The notes below the pieces were generated by a model. The model made no database searches. It was given only the letters and a program-made list of their open reading frames with translations, and was not told the DNA's origin. This document shows positions 32,659-44,804 of a DNA stretch of 64,000 bases, in pieces. Position 1 is the first letter of the stretch. Each line of letters begins with the position of its first letter. Source of the DNA: Certhia americana (Eukaryota > Chordata > Aves > Passeriformes > Certhiidae); NCBI GenBank assembly GCA_018697195.1, contig CM031859.1, positions 57,042,779 to 57,106,778 on the forward strand, given 5' to 3'. The position numbers and the translations under genes are program-made.

Positions 32659-35600
32659 TTTACTAATTGCTCCTGACTAACAAAATGCAAATCATGGCTT
32701 TGATTACTGTAACCATTCTTCTGGTTAAGTAAACAATAAAATTATCAGTTTAAAAGGTCAGATAAAAATGTGCTAAAAACTTAGCTGTGAAAGAGCATCC
32801 ATGTCTGAAACAGCCTTGACATTAATTGTAACAGAAGCAAGTCCAAAGTTGGTAAATTCCTATTGTGCCTTTCTTACAGGCTTCATCTGCAGCTACCTTC
32901 AGGGCTGATCTAACACTACACAACAATGAAAAGACAGGCACTTTAAAGCAAAGACCAAACCTTAGAATAGTCATGATTTTCTGTTCTAGGTGTCAAATCT
33001 TGGTGCTGAGAGACACTGTAGAAAAATTACATGCATGCATAAACATCTACATGCTACTTTTCTCTGGTAGAACATGAAACAAGGCATTAAAGGATGAGTT
33101 TTCTTGGGCTGTAGGGTTTTTTATTAGATTGCATACAAATAATGAAACAAATTGTAACAACTAAATAATCATCAAGAAGGCAGATGGAAAAGGGGTGCAT
33201 TGAGAGTGTGATAAGATTATAAGGAATCAACCAAACTAAGATTTTTGAAGTTGACTGCATTGCAGTAACAAGGCACCTTATGATGTCTGATCACCCAAAG
33301 ATGGACTGGACAGCCAGCCCAGGAAAGTGCTGGTCAGGAGTTTTCCATGTTTCCATTTCTCATCTAGATCTTGGACCTGTTATTTTACTATAAATTTGCC
33401 CTGGCAGACAGACTCTGTCTGTTCTTTTTTCAGGTTAACAGTATTATACCTAAACTCCTAGCAGATAATGAAGAAGTCAGTTGCCACAGGAACAGGATAA
33501 AAATGCTAAAGACCAGTCTTGATACCCCTCATTATATTGTTGCAGCTTGAGAGATTTTGGGGTGTTCCTTTTCATTTCTTTGAGAAAAAATATTCAAAGT
33601 CAGTGAATGTATATGACTGTACGTCAGATAAATATCTGACTTACTTTCTGTCTATGGAAAACCATGGAGTCTCCTGTCCCCATATCAGATCCTCTCTTTC
33701 CCAGCATGGCAAGGCCCAGCTGGTAAGATGACAAGGAAGGTAGCAAGAAAGACAAAACCCGCTATAAACGTTTTCAGGAAGACCTTATGAAATTCAGAAC
33801 TAGTTGTGAAAGGAAGTAATAAATTTTGGGTAGACAGATTTACACTTACTCCTGTGACACAATCATGATTAGGTGAGTGGTGTCTTCAGTCCCAGAGTAG
33901 ACATTTGTCCTTCCATCTTTTAGAAATAAAAAGAAACAAAACCATAAGGCAGCTTATATGGGAAGTCCTTCTTAAAGAAAAAATTAAGGAAAAATAAAAA
34001 GAGATATAAGTAACTTTTAAAGCTTTGGGGTTTTTTATTTGGGAAAACAAAGCATAAAAACTCCAAAACTGACCCCTAGTTTTTGAAGGTGCTTGGTTTC
34101 TTACTGCATTATTCTGCTCACTATATTAATTAATTTGTCATCTCTGATGAGAATAGAGGACATGAACTCAGAAAAGATGCTGAAAAGTAATTGCTTGCAA
34201 ATATATTGCCTGTATTGAAGAGCACAGATGTAACAGCTGCTTCCCTCACTCTCTGTGCACTCTCACAGTAAGCTGACTACTGGACATGAGGTAAATCCAG
34301 GCTATAAACTGCAACTCCTTTTAGTGAAATACAGGGGACTACAATGTGATATGAACTATCAGCTGGTAAGGCAGATCAGCTGCTGGTAAAGAATGATCAC
34401 CCAAGATCTAACTACCATTGACCTCACTTAGTGACTCAACAGCTACAAATATTAAGTATTAGTCAACCTACTACAGTAAACTCCTTTAACAACAGTAGAA
34501 TTTATATCTAAAAATAAAGCATCTGTTTCTTAGCTTTTCTGAAGTATGTGTTACTATCCATCCAATTTTACACTGGAGAAATTAAGTTTGAAATAAGACC
34601 AGTATCTTCAAATACATATTCTGAAACTCTGTTAGGATCCAGCCAGTTGATAACAGCCACTAATAGGCACTGTCCCTCTTTTCTGCTGTCTACAATTAGA
34701 TAGAAAGGGTCTGTTATGAGACAGAGAAGCTGGAAGACTGAGAACCAAGGCTAACAAGATCCATAGATGCATTGAACTTGAAATTTTATTTGTCATGATA
34801 CTGTAAATCTACACCTCCCACTCCACACTTTGCTCTTGTGACTTAGAGAACAGGGACATTAGCAGCCCCTCTGAACTCTGTGATCAGCTGCCTGGTTGGG
34901 CAGGAGGAGATGTAGCTCCTGGTTGATCTCCTCACAGGATTTACTTCAAGTAGGTCTCTAGGATTTCTCTTGAATCCTCTAGACATATTATTGTCTCTAC
35001 TTACCAGTGTTTCCAGTTTAATATATTTTAATTTCCCATGACACTTGAAAGTTGGTTTTTGCTTTTTTGCAAACAATTAATGATGCTTTATCACCAGGAT
35101 ATACTGATACATTACAAGTGACTGTAACAGGATTTCCAGGTAATGACGGATGTAAATGTGACTTTAAACCTTTTAGGGTTTCCGTGGCATCATTTCTATG
35201 AATGTTAATTTTAGAATTGAAATAAATATATATAGATAATTCAATGTCTGGGAACTGTGACTACAACAGTGGTTATTTTATTGCCAGAGGTCATCTAAAT
35301 AGCCAATTAAAAACTTCCTCCCAAATCTTGGTGGACTTCTCAGCATTCGGTTTTCATTTCTTAAATATATATGGATTTTTGAGGAAGGCTTTTTCCTGAA
35401 AGATATAAAAATGTATTTCCGCTATAAAAGCACGCTTGCCATTTCAACTTATCTCTAGAGAAAATTTAGGATCTTCATGGTGAATTCTGCATGAATACAA
35501 CGGAGCATTTTTGCATTAATTTCCCCGTATCCGTTTTCCCTGCTCTCTTACTGCCTTAACACTATCAAGTCTTAATAAAAAATTAGTTTAAGATTCCAAA

Positions 35601-36580
35601 GCTAAAAGTGATAAAGGTATCAAACTCAATAATACAAATTTAATTAATTAATTTACTTAATTGCTTTTTTTGTCTTGCATTAACATTTGTTGCATGCAGT
35701 AACTATGCAGTATTATTACTGCAGTAATTTTCAAATTCATTCTCTAATAGAAGACGCCAGGGAAAAGAGTAACATCAATTTGACACATGGGGAGGATTAT
35801 AAGAACTATATGGATTAAGACCAAGTTCAGAAAGGGATGATCTTTTCAAGGGTTTATTTTCATTTTCTTTTGATGCTGGTAGGTTGAAATTGGCAAATTG
35901 AGCACCTATTGAGCAGAATATAATCTTTCTGCCATGTGTCAGCAACCACACAGGCCACAGTTCGTGTGTGTTCACTCCTAAAGACTGAGGAATGCTGTCA
36001 ACTTTCTTGCATGATTCAATAAAAACTTCTTTTCACCTGCAATATGGAGATGCTGTACTACAATATTTTAGCAGTCAGGTGAACAAAATCTGTACAGACA
36101 CATTATATTTGAAAAGAGAAATTAAGACCTCAGGAGAACATCTGTTCCAGACCTGTGCACTGAAACAACATGGATCCTGACAGGCCAGACTACTGCAGGA
36201 AATGGGGTCAGCCATCAGCAAGGCCCTTGGGCAGAAACTCAGAATTGGAAAAATTTCAAAGAAGTTTATTTTTTGCATGCGCAATAAAAAATTATTTTAC
36301 CTGCTTTCTTCTTCTGCCATCATCCCTCTGCTTTCCAGCCCAGTCCTCAAGTTTCACTTGATCAATAATTTCTTTGCAGCCAGTTTTCAAGAATGTAGTA
36401 ATTATTTTGCATGATGGATGCAATGGTGGAACATTGAACGGTGTGAAGTGGGCTGTCAACAAGGTACTGCTCTGAAACTCTAGAGACAAAAATGTCAAGG
36501 AAAGGTACATACTCAATGGACGTATTTAGAAATTAAATTAATATTATTACCCAATGGAAGAAATAATAAAAATCAATATT
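32659..36580. other. Non-coding AT-rich sequence, nothing recognised
   Basis: No exon, RNA gene or interspersed repeat recognised. Short frames, none above 80 codons, overlap on both strands. Confidence 0.55.
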
Positions 36581-39500
36581 ACAGACTTTTTTTTTTTTAT
36601 CAAAGGTTTAAGCTTTCATTATCAAATTGAAAATTTGTGACATTAAGAAGTCCATTTTTAGTCAATTTCTAGCTTCAAATATTTATAGCTTTTAAATCAG
36701 TAGTATTTCAGCAGGCATGCCTCCCCAAATATTGCAGGAAACAACAGAAAAGAAGAGGAAAAAAATGAAATAATTTCGATTTTTAAAAATTAAAAAACCA
36801 AGAAAAATTTTGTAATTCCAGTAAGTTCAAGAATGTGTTGTAAGGAAAAATGATATAGTCAGCACAATATGCCAGTGTGCTTGTGCAGTATGCGTCCTCC
36901 ATGATTCCCCACGGAGCACAGAGAATTTGTAGACATTGATGTTATTAGGGAGGGGGCCTATTTCTGCATGAGGCTGCACTTGATCCAGCTGTTATACAAG
37001 TTCTGCAACTGCCCACCACCTCCTGCTGTGACCTGCACACTGCCTCCAGGAACCAGCCTGCTTTCCTCTGTGCAGCTCTGCCATATCAGGTCCAGTGCCC
37101 TACTGGGAATTAAAGTATATGATTTGATGTCTGTGACACTTCAGATTAGGGTGGATATGTAACCCTGACTGAAAAGAACATACAGCAATGAAGGAAAAAG
37201 AAGAGAAAAAGCAAAATAATTTCTTACTTTCAAGAAAAATCCAACTCTGCACAGATTTGACAAGCATCCATTTATACTTCTATTGCAATACCTATTTTAA
37301 CTTGCTGCTCCAAGTAAAAAACACTATATATTGAAAATTGTCATGCACCTGATCCACAAAAAGTTCTCTTTTCTGACTTCATTGCAGTATTTTTCCTCAC
37401 ACAGCTCTTTCACCAGAGATATTCCCTTTTCTAAATATCTGAGTTCACTGACTGTAATTTAAATATCTCCAATCCTCATTAATTTGCAGATAGGAAATTA
37501 GGCCAGATCTGTATTCCTACTAATGCAAAAAAATTGCCTTCAGGAAAATCAAAAGAATTTTAATGACATGTCTTTACGTAAATAAAACAGTCATACAGTT
37601 CTTTTTTCCTGTTCTATTTTCATTGTGCTGGCAAAGGAGTGGGAATATACCCTTATAATCAAGCATGATTTATATAATATGCTAATTCATAAGTGGTGGC
37701 TCATCATCCGCAATGTGAACTTTGAGAACTCTACAAAGAGTGCAATGAGGACAGGTTTTTCTCGTGGGTTTCCAGCACACTCCACAAAGAAGAGGGTTTC
37801 ACAAGTGCTTGCAGAGACGATGTGCTGCCTCAGACACACAGGGCTGGCTTTCTTGCCTGTGCAGACAGGAGTAGGTCTAATAACCTTATGAAACTATTTT
37901 TTAAGTTCACATTTATAGTTCCAAGACCTATGGATATTTGGTCATAATGTTTTCATAATACCTCTTTCTCTGGTACATATGGAGAAGAAAAAACAAATTT
38001 TCTTTTTTTTTTTGTGGAAAAAAGATACTTTAAATTCAAACTGAATACAACAGGTAAGGATAGTTCTGTGTTAAGGACTCAAGAATTTAAGCTTAGTACT
38101 CAGCAGGCTAGAGAATCACTGAGTAGCCTGATGCCACATCTCATCATTTGTTAAAAGTGCAGAAGAGTCATTCTGAGAGAGTATAAAATGACAAACAGCA
38201 TTTAGGCAAATACATTTTGCCCCAGTCATGCAACTGAAGGGAACATGTGGAGTGATGCATCCAGCACTAAGCTGTACACCTGGGGGCCAGCTGGATGGCT
38301 TTCCATGCTCCCCCAGTCATACACTGGTTATGCACTGACTGTGGTGGGACCTTGGGCACACATAGAAACTTGGACTGATACAACATAATTCTGAGATTAT
38401 GTAAGTCTTGCTAAAGTGAGGTAGCCTGGCTTCCTCGACTTCATTTTCCTCATCAGTGCATGAGGACATCATTGACTATGCTAAAGCATGTTGTAGTCTA
38501 ACTCAATTAGTATTTGAACTTGTCTCTGCAGTAATTAATTTGGGTAAAAATCATGCTATCCTCTGCAAAACTGTTCTTCATTGGAGAAATTCCCTCAGAC
38601 TTCTACCCTGTAATTTAATGCCTCAGTTGATGAGGTGAAGATGAGTTTCCAAGGATTAGGCAAGCTGCCTTCCCCATGCCGTACACGGCTATTTACATAC
38701 AGATGTTAAACTTAGAAAAATATTTTTTATATGCAGCTTTTGAATATCTTTGCTACTGTAATAAGAATTATTGATTCTGTGATGAAATACAGTAATGCTT
38801 CCCAGTTCAACTTCCATTCTAAAATTGTTTAAAATTCATTTTGAATTGTATCCTGTTTAGCTACAGCTATAATAATGAGAACATTTTCATCTTCACATTA
38901 GCCTTCATCTTCACATTATCAATAGAAAGAAAAGTTTCATGGTTGCATGCAACATCCTGGAAAGAAATTTGACCGAGGAGTTATGATCAAGACAGAAAAA
39001 CATCATAATACTATGTTGCCTGTGTCATAATGTTGCTAGAAAATTAATATACCATGGTTGAAATTCTTACAGAATCTGTGTGTGACCTATTAAGACAGTG
39101 ATTATAAAGAGCTGCTGACTGGAAAATTTCCATCTTCTTCTTGCTTCTTCAATTTACTTCCTATTAGAAAGTTAAATAATTTACACAACTCAAAATTACA
39201 GGTTTTTTTAGCTTTCTTTTCAATCAATATCATGTCAAGCAAGTTGATTGCTACTCATCCTTCCTTATTAATTAAATTTCAGTGAACTTCAGGATGCTAA
39301 GATTTCATTTTCTTTGACTGGTGGATTCCAGCTATCAAGAGATTCATCACTGCAAATTATGCACATGCAAGCAAAACAAAACTGGATGGAAACTATTAAT
39401 GATTGAAGATATCTGTTCCCAAACAGGTGTTTGAAAAACCATCGGCTTCATTCCCTTCCCCTTGTAATGCTGTCCATAGCTTTTATAGCCCGTGCCTGCC

Positions 39501-41373
39501 ATGTTGGCTTCCTGTGTCATGCATGTCTAGCATATACTTGTTCTGGACAAAGCACAATTTTGGCTCTGCTGGGACAAAATAAACAGGTAACCAAATAAAA
39601 TGCTTCACCAGACTCTAAAAATTTTTGCTGTACACATAAATCTGTCTTGTTTTGCTAAGAACAGGCCATTTCATCAGACAGAGTTCAACATCACAGTGTT
39701 AAAATGCAGGATAATCTCTATGTTTTACAATTACCAAGAGTGTCTAAATGCTGTTGGAAGCCTACAATTCAAATTTTGGGAGATGGTTTTTCCCCTTTCT
39801 TGCTTCTGTTTACTCTCTGCTCTGAAGCTAAGATCTTAGAAGTTAAAATGTTTCCCAGAGCAGCCGATACTTGCAGTCCCTTTAAAACGAGTAGGAAAAA
39901 CTCTAAAATTCTCCTGTGTCAGTGAGTGCTGTACTCTCATTCCCAAGTGTGATGATAAAAATCCTGCTATATATGCATATACTTTTAATATTCTGCATTT
40001 TGTCCCTGACGCTCAACTTTAGATTCCAAGCTGCTACTACAAAGACACTAGTTTGTCAAAATTTAGTTCAGATGTTGCCTTACAGTTTCTGACTGATTAT
40101 ACAGGTACAAATCCTCTTCCTTCATGTGGCTCATGCACATAAATATAGACAGATAAATGTGTGAGATTAAACTTTTAAAACCATTCCCACCTAAACTAAC
40201 ATAAAATGTGAAAAGTTTATGCCCCTAAGGAATGTGGCACAGTTACAAGAAAATGGGAGGAAAACACTTGCATTGCAACAGCAGAAATAGGCATGTCAAC
40301 TTCAGCCTGCAACACTACTTTTGCTTGCTTCTTCAGAGATGTCAGACAGAGTAAAGCAACAGGCAATTATATCTTAATTTAGGAACTGTAAACGTGTAAG
40401 GATTATAAAGTTCTGCTTACCATATTATGAAAAGCATCCTTTCCCCTCTAGACCTGTTCTGCATTCAATGCTCTTGGGGAGTGTCAGGCAATTTGTAATT
40501 CCCAAATGTGTTAGGCACGAAGTAGGTGCTGCAGTGCTCAACTTCAGTAAGATGGCAGTGCTTCTAGGCAGAAAGAACAGCAGAATTTTCAGCATTTACG
40601 CATATTGATAAATTAAAACTTAAGCACTACAGCATACCCAAGTGTGTTAAGCAGAAGATGGAATTTCTATTAATTCTGTTAGCAGAGAGTATTGTTTTTA
40701 ACAGCCCTATGTACCTTAATATTTGCTTAAACCACTATCATTTATCTCTTTAAAATTGACGTGTTACATAATGTGTTCATGTTTCAGGAAGAATTTGGTA
40801 ACACAAAATTGCATTTGGTGCTTAAGGCAAAGATCTGATAGCTACAGAAGGGTAGAAAATGCCCCCTATTCCCTCCACCCCTTTAAAGAGAACTAAGATA
40901 TTGAAGTGCATTATCCACAAAGAAGCCACATACTAATCCTCCATACAGCTTTTCAGAGTACGTGTCTGAGCTGATGAGGGGGCAGTGGTCACACAGCATC
41001 AAAGAGACGCAAAGCAACGTGTGCAAAAAGCATCATAGACAAAGCAGGCTCGATGGGGGCATGTCTGCACATTCTAAATAATACAAGTCTGCCTGTGCTT
41101 CACATATATATGTGTGTATCGAGAAGCATTATCAGGCAGACTTATCAACAGCTGAAGAACTTGTCCACTGCAATTGATGAGGATCTTTTATTTCCAGCTT
41201 AGACTGGTCAGATTAGAAGACTATTCCTTCCCCAGAAAAAAGATTCCGAATAAAACCAAAAACCATAAGGCTACTAAAGTAATTTTTTGAAATTCAGGAG
41301 GACTGGTGATACAAGCTACATGATCTGTCTTAGAGGCCAGGAAGAGTTTTCTACCTTGATTACACCCTACAAT
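36581..41373. other. Non-coding AT-rich sequence, nothing recognised
   Basis: About 4.8 kb of AT-rich DNA with homopolymer runs (near 36589 and 38002). An 18 bp unit (TTCATCTTCACATTA plus spacer) is repeated twice at 38886-38918. No gene or mobile element is supported. Confidence 0.55.
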
Positions 41374-41466
41374 TATGGAATCAAAAAGTTTGGAAAATAC
41401 ATTTAAGATTATCAAGTCCAGTTGTCAACCTAGCGCCCTACCATGTTCACCATCAAACCATCTTCA
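41374..41466 (-). mobile_element. CR1 LINE, short diverged 3'-end fragment
   Basis: On the plus strand TATGGAATCAAAAAGTTTGG, then TTTAAGATTATCAAGTCCAG, GTCAACCTAGC and CCATGTTCACCATCAAACCA follow the reverse complement of a CR1 3' UTR, in the same order as the better copy at 3518-3855. It is more diverged than that copy. Confidence 0.8.
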
Positions 41467-44263
41467 TTTTCATACAAGACCTTCAAGACTAAAACAGAGG
41501 AAAAAGGCTCAGAAAAAAAAATTCTTTCCTGTCTCTAAATGAGACATAATTCAAGATAAAAAAACTAAAAAACTCAGAGGGTTTCTTCAATGATTGCTTG
41601 TCAAAATCACAGTGTATGGAAAAAAAAGTAGAATTTTTCTGAGACAACTCAAGGTGTCATTATGAACAATCACCTTTATGTCATCTCACTGTGAGAGTGA
41701 ATGTCATATCATGTGAGAAAAACACATGGGGTTTTATGTGCACTTACTGCTACTCTTCATTGTGGAAAATTCTGTGTATTTTCACCTATTAACTTCCACA
41801 ATCCAGCTGAAAACATCTGAAATGTTTATTTCGCAAGTCTCAGCCAGATGCCTCCTTTATCAATAAATATGACATTAAGGAGTATATTTCTTAAGAGACA
41901 AGTTTTGCAGATATTTGAGGACAGAGTATGGAATCTACAATTTGCATGAGGAGAAAATCCAAGTATTTTATGTTAAATCTTGATGTGAATGAAAAGAAAT
42001 AGCCACAGGATGGCAGCAGAATACACAACAAAAGGTAGAGGCTGGGGCCCCTTTTCATGGCCAAATTAAAGAATTTGAGGGAGAAGCAGGGTTTACCTTC
42101 AACTGGTTCATAAGGAGTGTTCTTTGATTGCCTAGTTTGGAGCAGCAGAGGTCACCTGCACTGGGAGGAAAGCTATAGCTATGAAGTTAAGAAAAGACAT
42201 TGTTTGATGTAGTCGTACACCAAAGAGGCAGTTGTAGTTCATCAAGGAATGATAGATATGAAAACTGAGTGTTTGCAAGCAAGGAGTAGCATCTCCAGAA
42301 CACTTTGTTACACATCTTATTATAAATGAGTATTCTAATTAACCAAATGTTGTGAAATTTTGTGTAGTCCAGTTCTGAAGAACATTAAGAACTTCACCTC
42401 AATGATCCCAAATCCTTATTGGTATATCAAACAACAAATTCACATTATCTGCCTTTGCATAAATAGGGTTAAATAGGTTGTTATAGCATACACAGACTGC
42501 TGAAAAAATGACACTGAAAAAGATGGATTTATCAATTAAGGGACAGAAGAGACCATCAGATTTTGGTATCTTCTGGATGGACATGTGGTAGTAAATATTT
42601 GAAATGCTATCATAAATGGATACACCTGATTCCATCTTTATTGTATCTTTTCTTTTTCTTATTTTTTCTATGTTCAGCCTATGGTCTCTTTATGCCTTAA
42701 CTTTATTGCAAGGCCAGCTCCTACTATCTTGTTTCCTCTGAACCCTTAGTCAATATGTTTAATTGCTTCAGCCTTTCACTTCTGCAGGCCTGTCCTCCTA
42801 CGTTATGAGGAACTTCAATTGCATCATTCATATATTTTGTCCTCATAACAAGAAGTATAAATTTATCAAAACACCTTTGTGCATTACTGCTGGTTTGTGA
42901 TAGCTTCAGTGACACATGAAGTATCTGAAAGTATCTGAAGTACTTTTGCTCTCTCTCCTTTCTCTGCCGGTTTTCTCACCCTGTGCCCTCTGCAGCCCCC
43001 TCACCACAAGCTCACCTGATCTTGCTGGTGAGCCAGAAGATTTTCCCCAGTAACTTCAGCCATTGGAGTCTCCCATGAAAAGTGGCAGAAGGAGCCCTTT
43101 CCTCCCTCTTCATATTGCCAAGATCTGAGCAGCTCTCCCACTTAATAATCTTATCTGGTATCAACTGCCACAGGAAAACACAGCACCACTTCATGTTATT
43201 CATCAGTCTTGTTTGCAGTTGACCTCAGCTTCTGCACATGTGTTCCATTTCAAATTACCTTGAATTTTCCAGACAACCTTGGGAATGACAATTCCAGTCA
43301 GAAAAAGAGAATTTTTTTACACACTGTGCAAGCAACATGTCTAAGTCTTTCTCATGGGATGCTTTGAAGCTAAAATACTACACGTGTTAAATGTGCAACT
43401 GTCCAAATTCATGGAGTAAATCTGTCAAGACTATGAAATGCAAAAGCATCACCTGAAATGCAAGTCTCTGGAGAAAAGGAGATAGTCTGGAGAATGATCA
43501 CTGCAGGTGACCCTGGTCTTAAAATTTAGAAAGTTCTTAATATCTGATGTCAGAGAAAGGTGGACTTTTGATCTAACTCTGCTGGGCATACTTATTTATT
43601 TTCTTACAGTCATATGAAATATTTGGTTTTTCTTCCTTGGAAACCCAGCTTTTGAAAGTTCTGTGTTTGGTTGGTCGGGGTTTCTTTTGCTGTAAATTGT
43701 AGTGGTTGGAAAAAAAAAAACAAAAATACTCTGAGACCTAGAAGCCACAAAAATGTGAATTTAGTGGGTTTTGCTCCCAGTTTTTTGTTAAGGCATGTTA
43801 ATTTACTCTGATGCTTTGTCATGATAATCAGTGGTGTTGGACAATGGCTTAGTGAGCAAGCAGAGAGAATTAAAAGAGGTCTATTTCACTAAAAATAATT
43901 TCCTATGTTTAAAAACATATGAATCAACACACCAACTTAAATCTCTCTTATTTGCAAAAGTAATATGCACCCTCAATTTTCTCTCATATACATATTGCTT
44001 GCTTGTCCAGGCCTACATGATTTACAGGTATCAATTTCAAAGGTATCACTCATTTCACCAGCTTTACACCTCTTCTTCCATATCAAACTATATTTAAAGG
44101 ATTGTCTCTGAAGAAGGGATTTCAGACAAAGAAAGTTGTTTTTAGAGATCAGGGTCCTGTGTTAAAGAATCAGAAATGACAATTGAAAAAGCAATTATTG
44201 ACAGAATACTTTCTGTACTGAATATATATTATAGTATGTCTAAGGTGCAGTTCCTAAGAGTAC
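41467..44263. other. Non-coding AT-rich sequence, nothing recognised
   Basis: No exon, RNA gene or repeat recognised. A slightly GC-richer patch at 42960-43140 has no frame or motif I can name. Confidence 0.55.
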
Positions 44264-44804
44264 TGTGTTGAGCCAGTTCAGCCCCACCCACCTTCACAGT
44301 GGGACTTAGGAGAGAATTGGAAGGGTAAAAGTGAGGAAACTCTTGAGTTGAGATAAAGGCATTTAGTAGGTAAAAATAAGTCCCACACAGAAGCAAAGCT
44401 GAATAAGGAGTTCACTCCCTGTTTCCCATTGGCAGGCTGGTGTTCAGCCACATCCAGGAAAGCAGGACCCCACAGGTCAATGGTGATTTAAGACAGGTGA
44501 CAAAACTTTGAAATTCCACCTTCCCTTTTGCCTCCTTCCCCCAGCTTCTCTCCTGAGCACAGTGTCATATATATGGGATATTCCTTGGGTCAGCTCTCCC
44601 TCACAAATCTTGTGCACTGAAGCCCGCTCACAGATGGAACAGAATGAGAAACAGAAAAGACCTTGGCACTGTGCAGGCACTGCTCAGCAGCAGCTAAAAC
44701 AGTCCTATGCAATCAACACAGGTTTGGTCACAAATCCAAAACATAGCACCTCATGAGCTACTGTGAAGAAATTTAACCCCAATTTAACAGCCAAACCCAG
44801 TATA
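44264..44804 (-). mobile_element. Solo endogenous retrovirus LTR, ~541 bp
   Basis: The right end on the plus strand, CAGCCAAACCCAGTATA, is the reverse complement of the TGTATTGGGTTTGGCTG-type start of a bird ERV LTR I recognise. The left part has the matching 3' features: CCCCACCCACC, GAGAGAATTGGAAGGGTAAA, and TTGAGTTGAGATAAAGGC. Also present are GCAGGCTGGTGTTCAGCCAC, GAGAAACAGAAAAGACCTTG and CACTGTGCAGGCACTGCTCA. A TATA-like CATATATATG sits at 44566-44575. No ERV internal sequence is found on either side, so it is read as a solo LTR left by LTR-LTR recombination. It shares block order with the LTR at 11230-11833, so the two are related. No clear target-site duplication remains. Confidence 0.85.
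44566..44575 (-). promoter_or_regulatory. TATA-like element of the solo LTR
   Basis: CATATATATG lies where the promoter TATA box of this LTR family is expected on the minus strand. The sequence is palindromic, so orientation comes only from the LTR context. Downstream polyadenylation signals have decayed. Confidence 0.4.
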
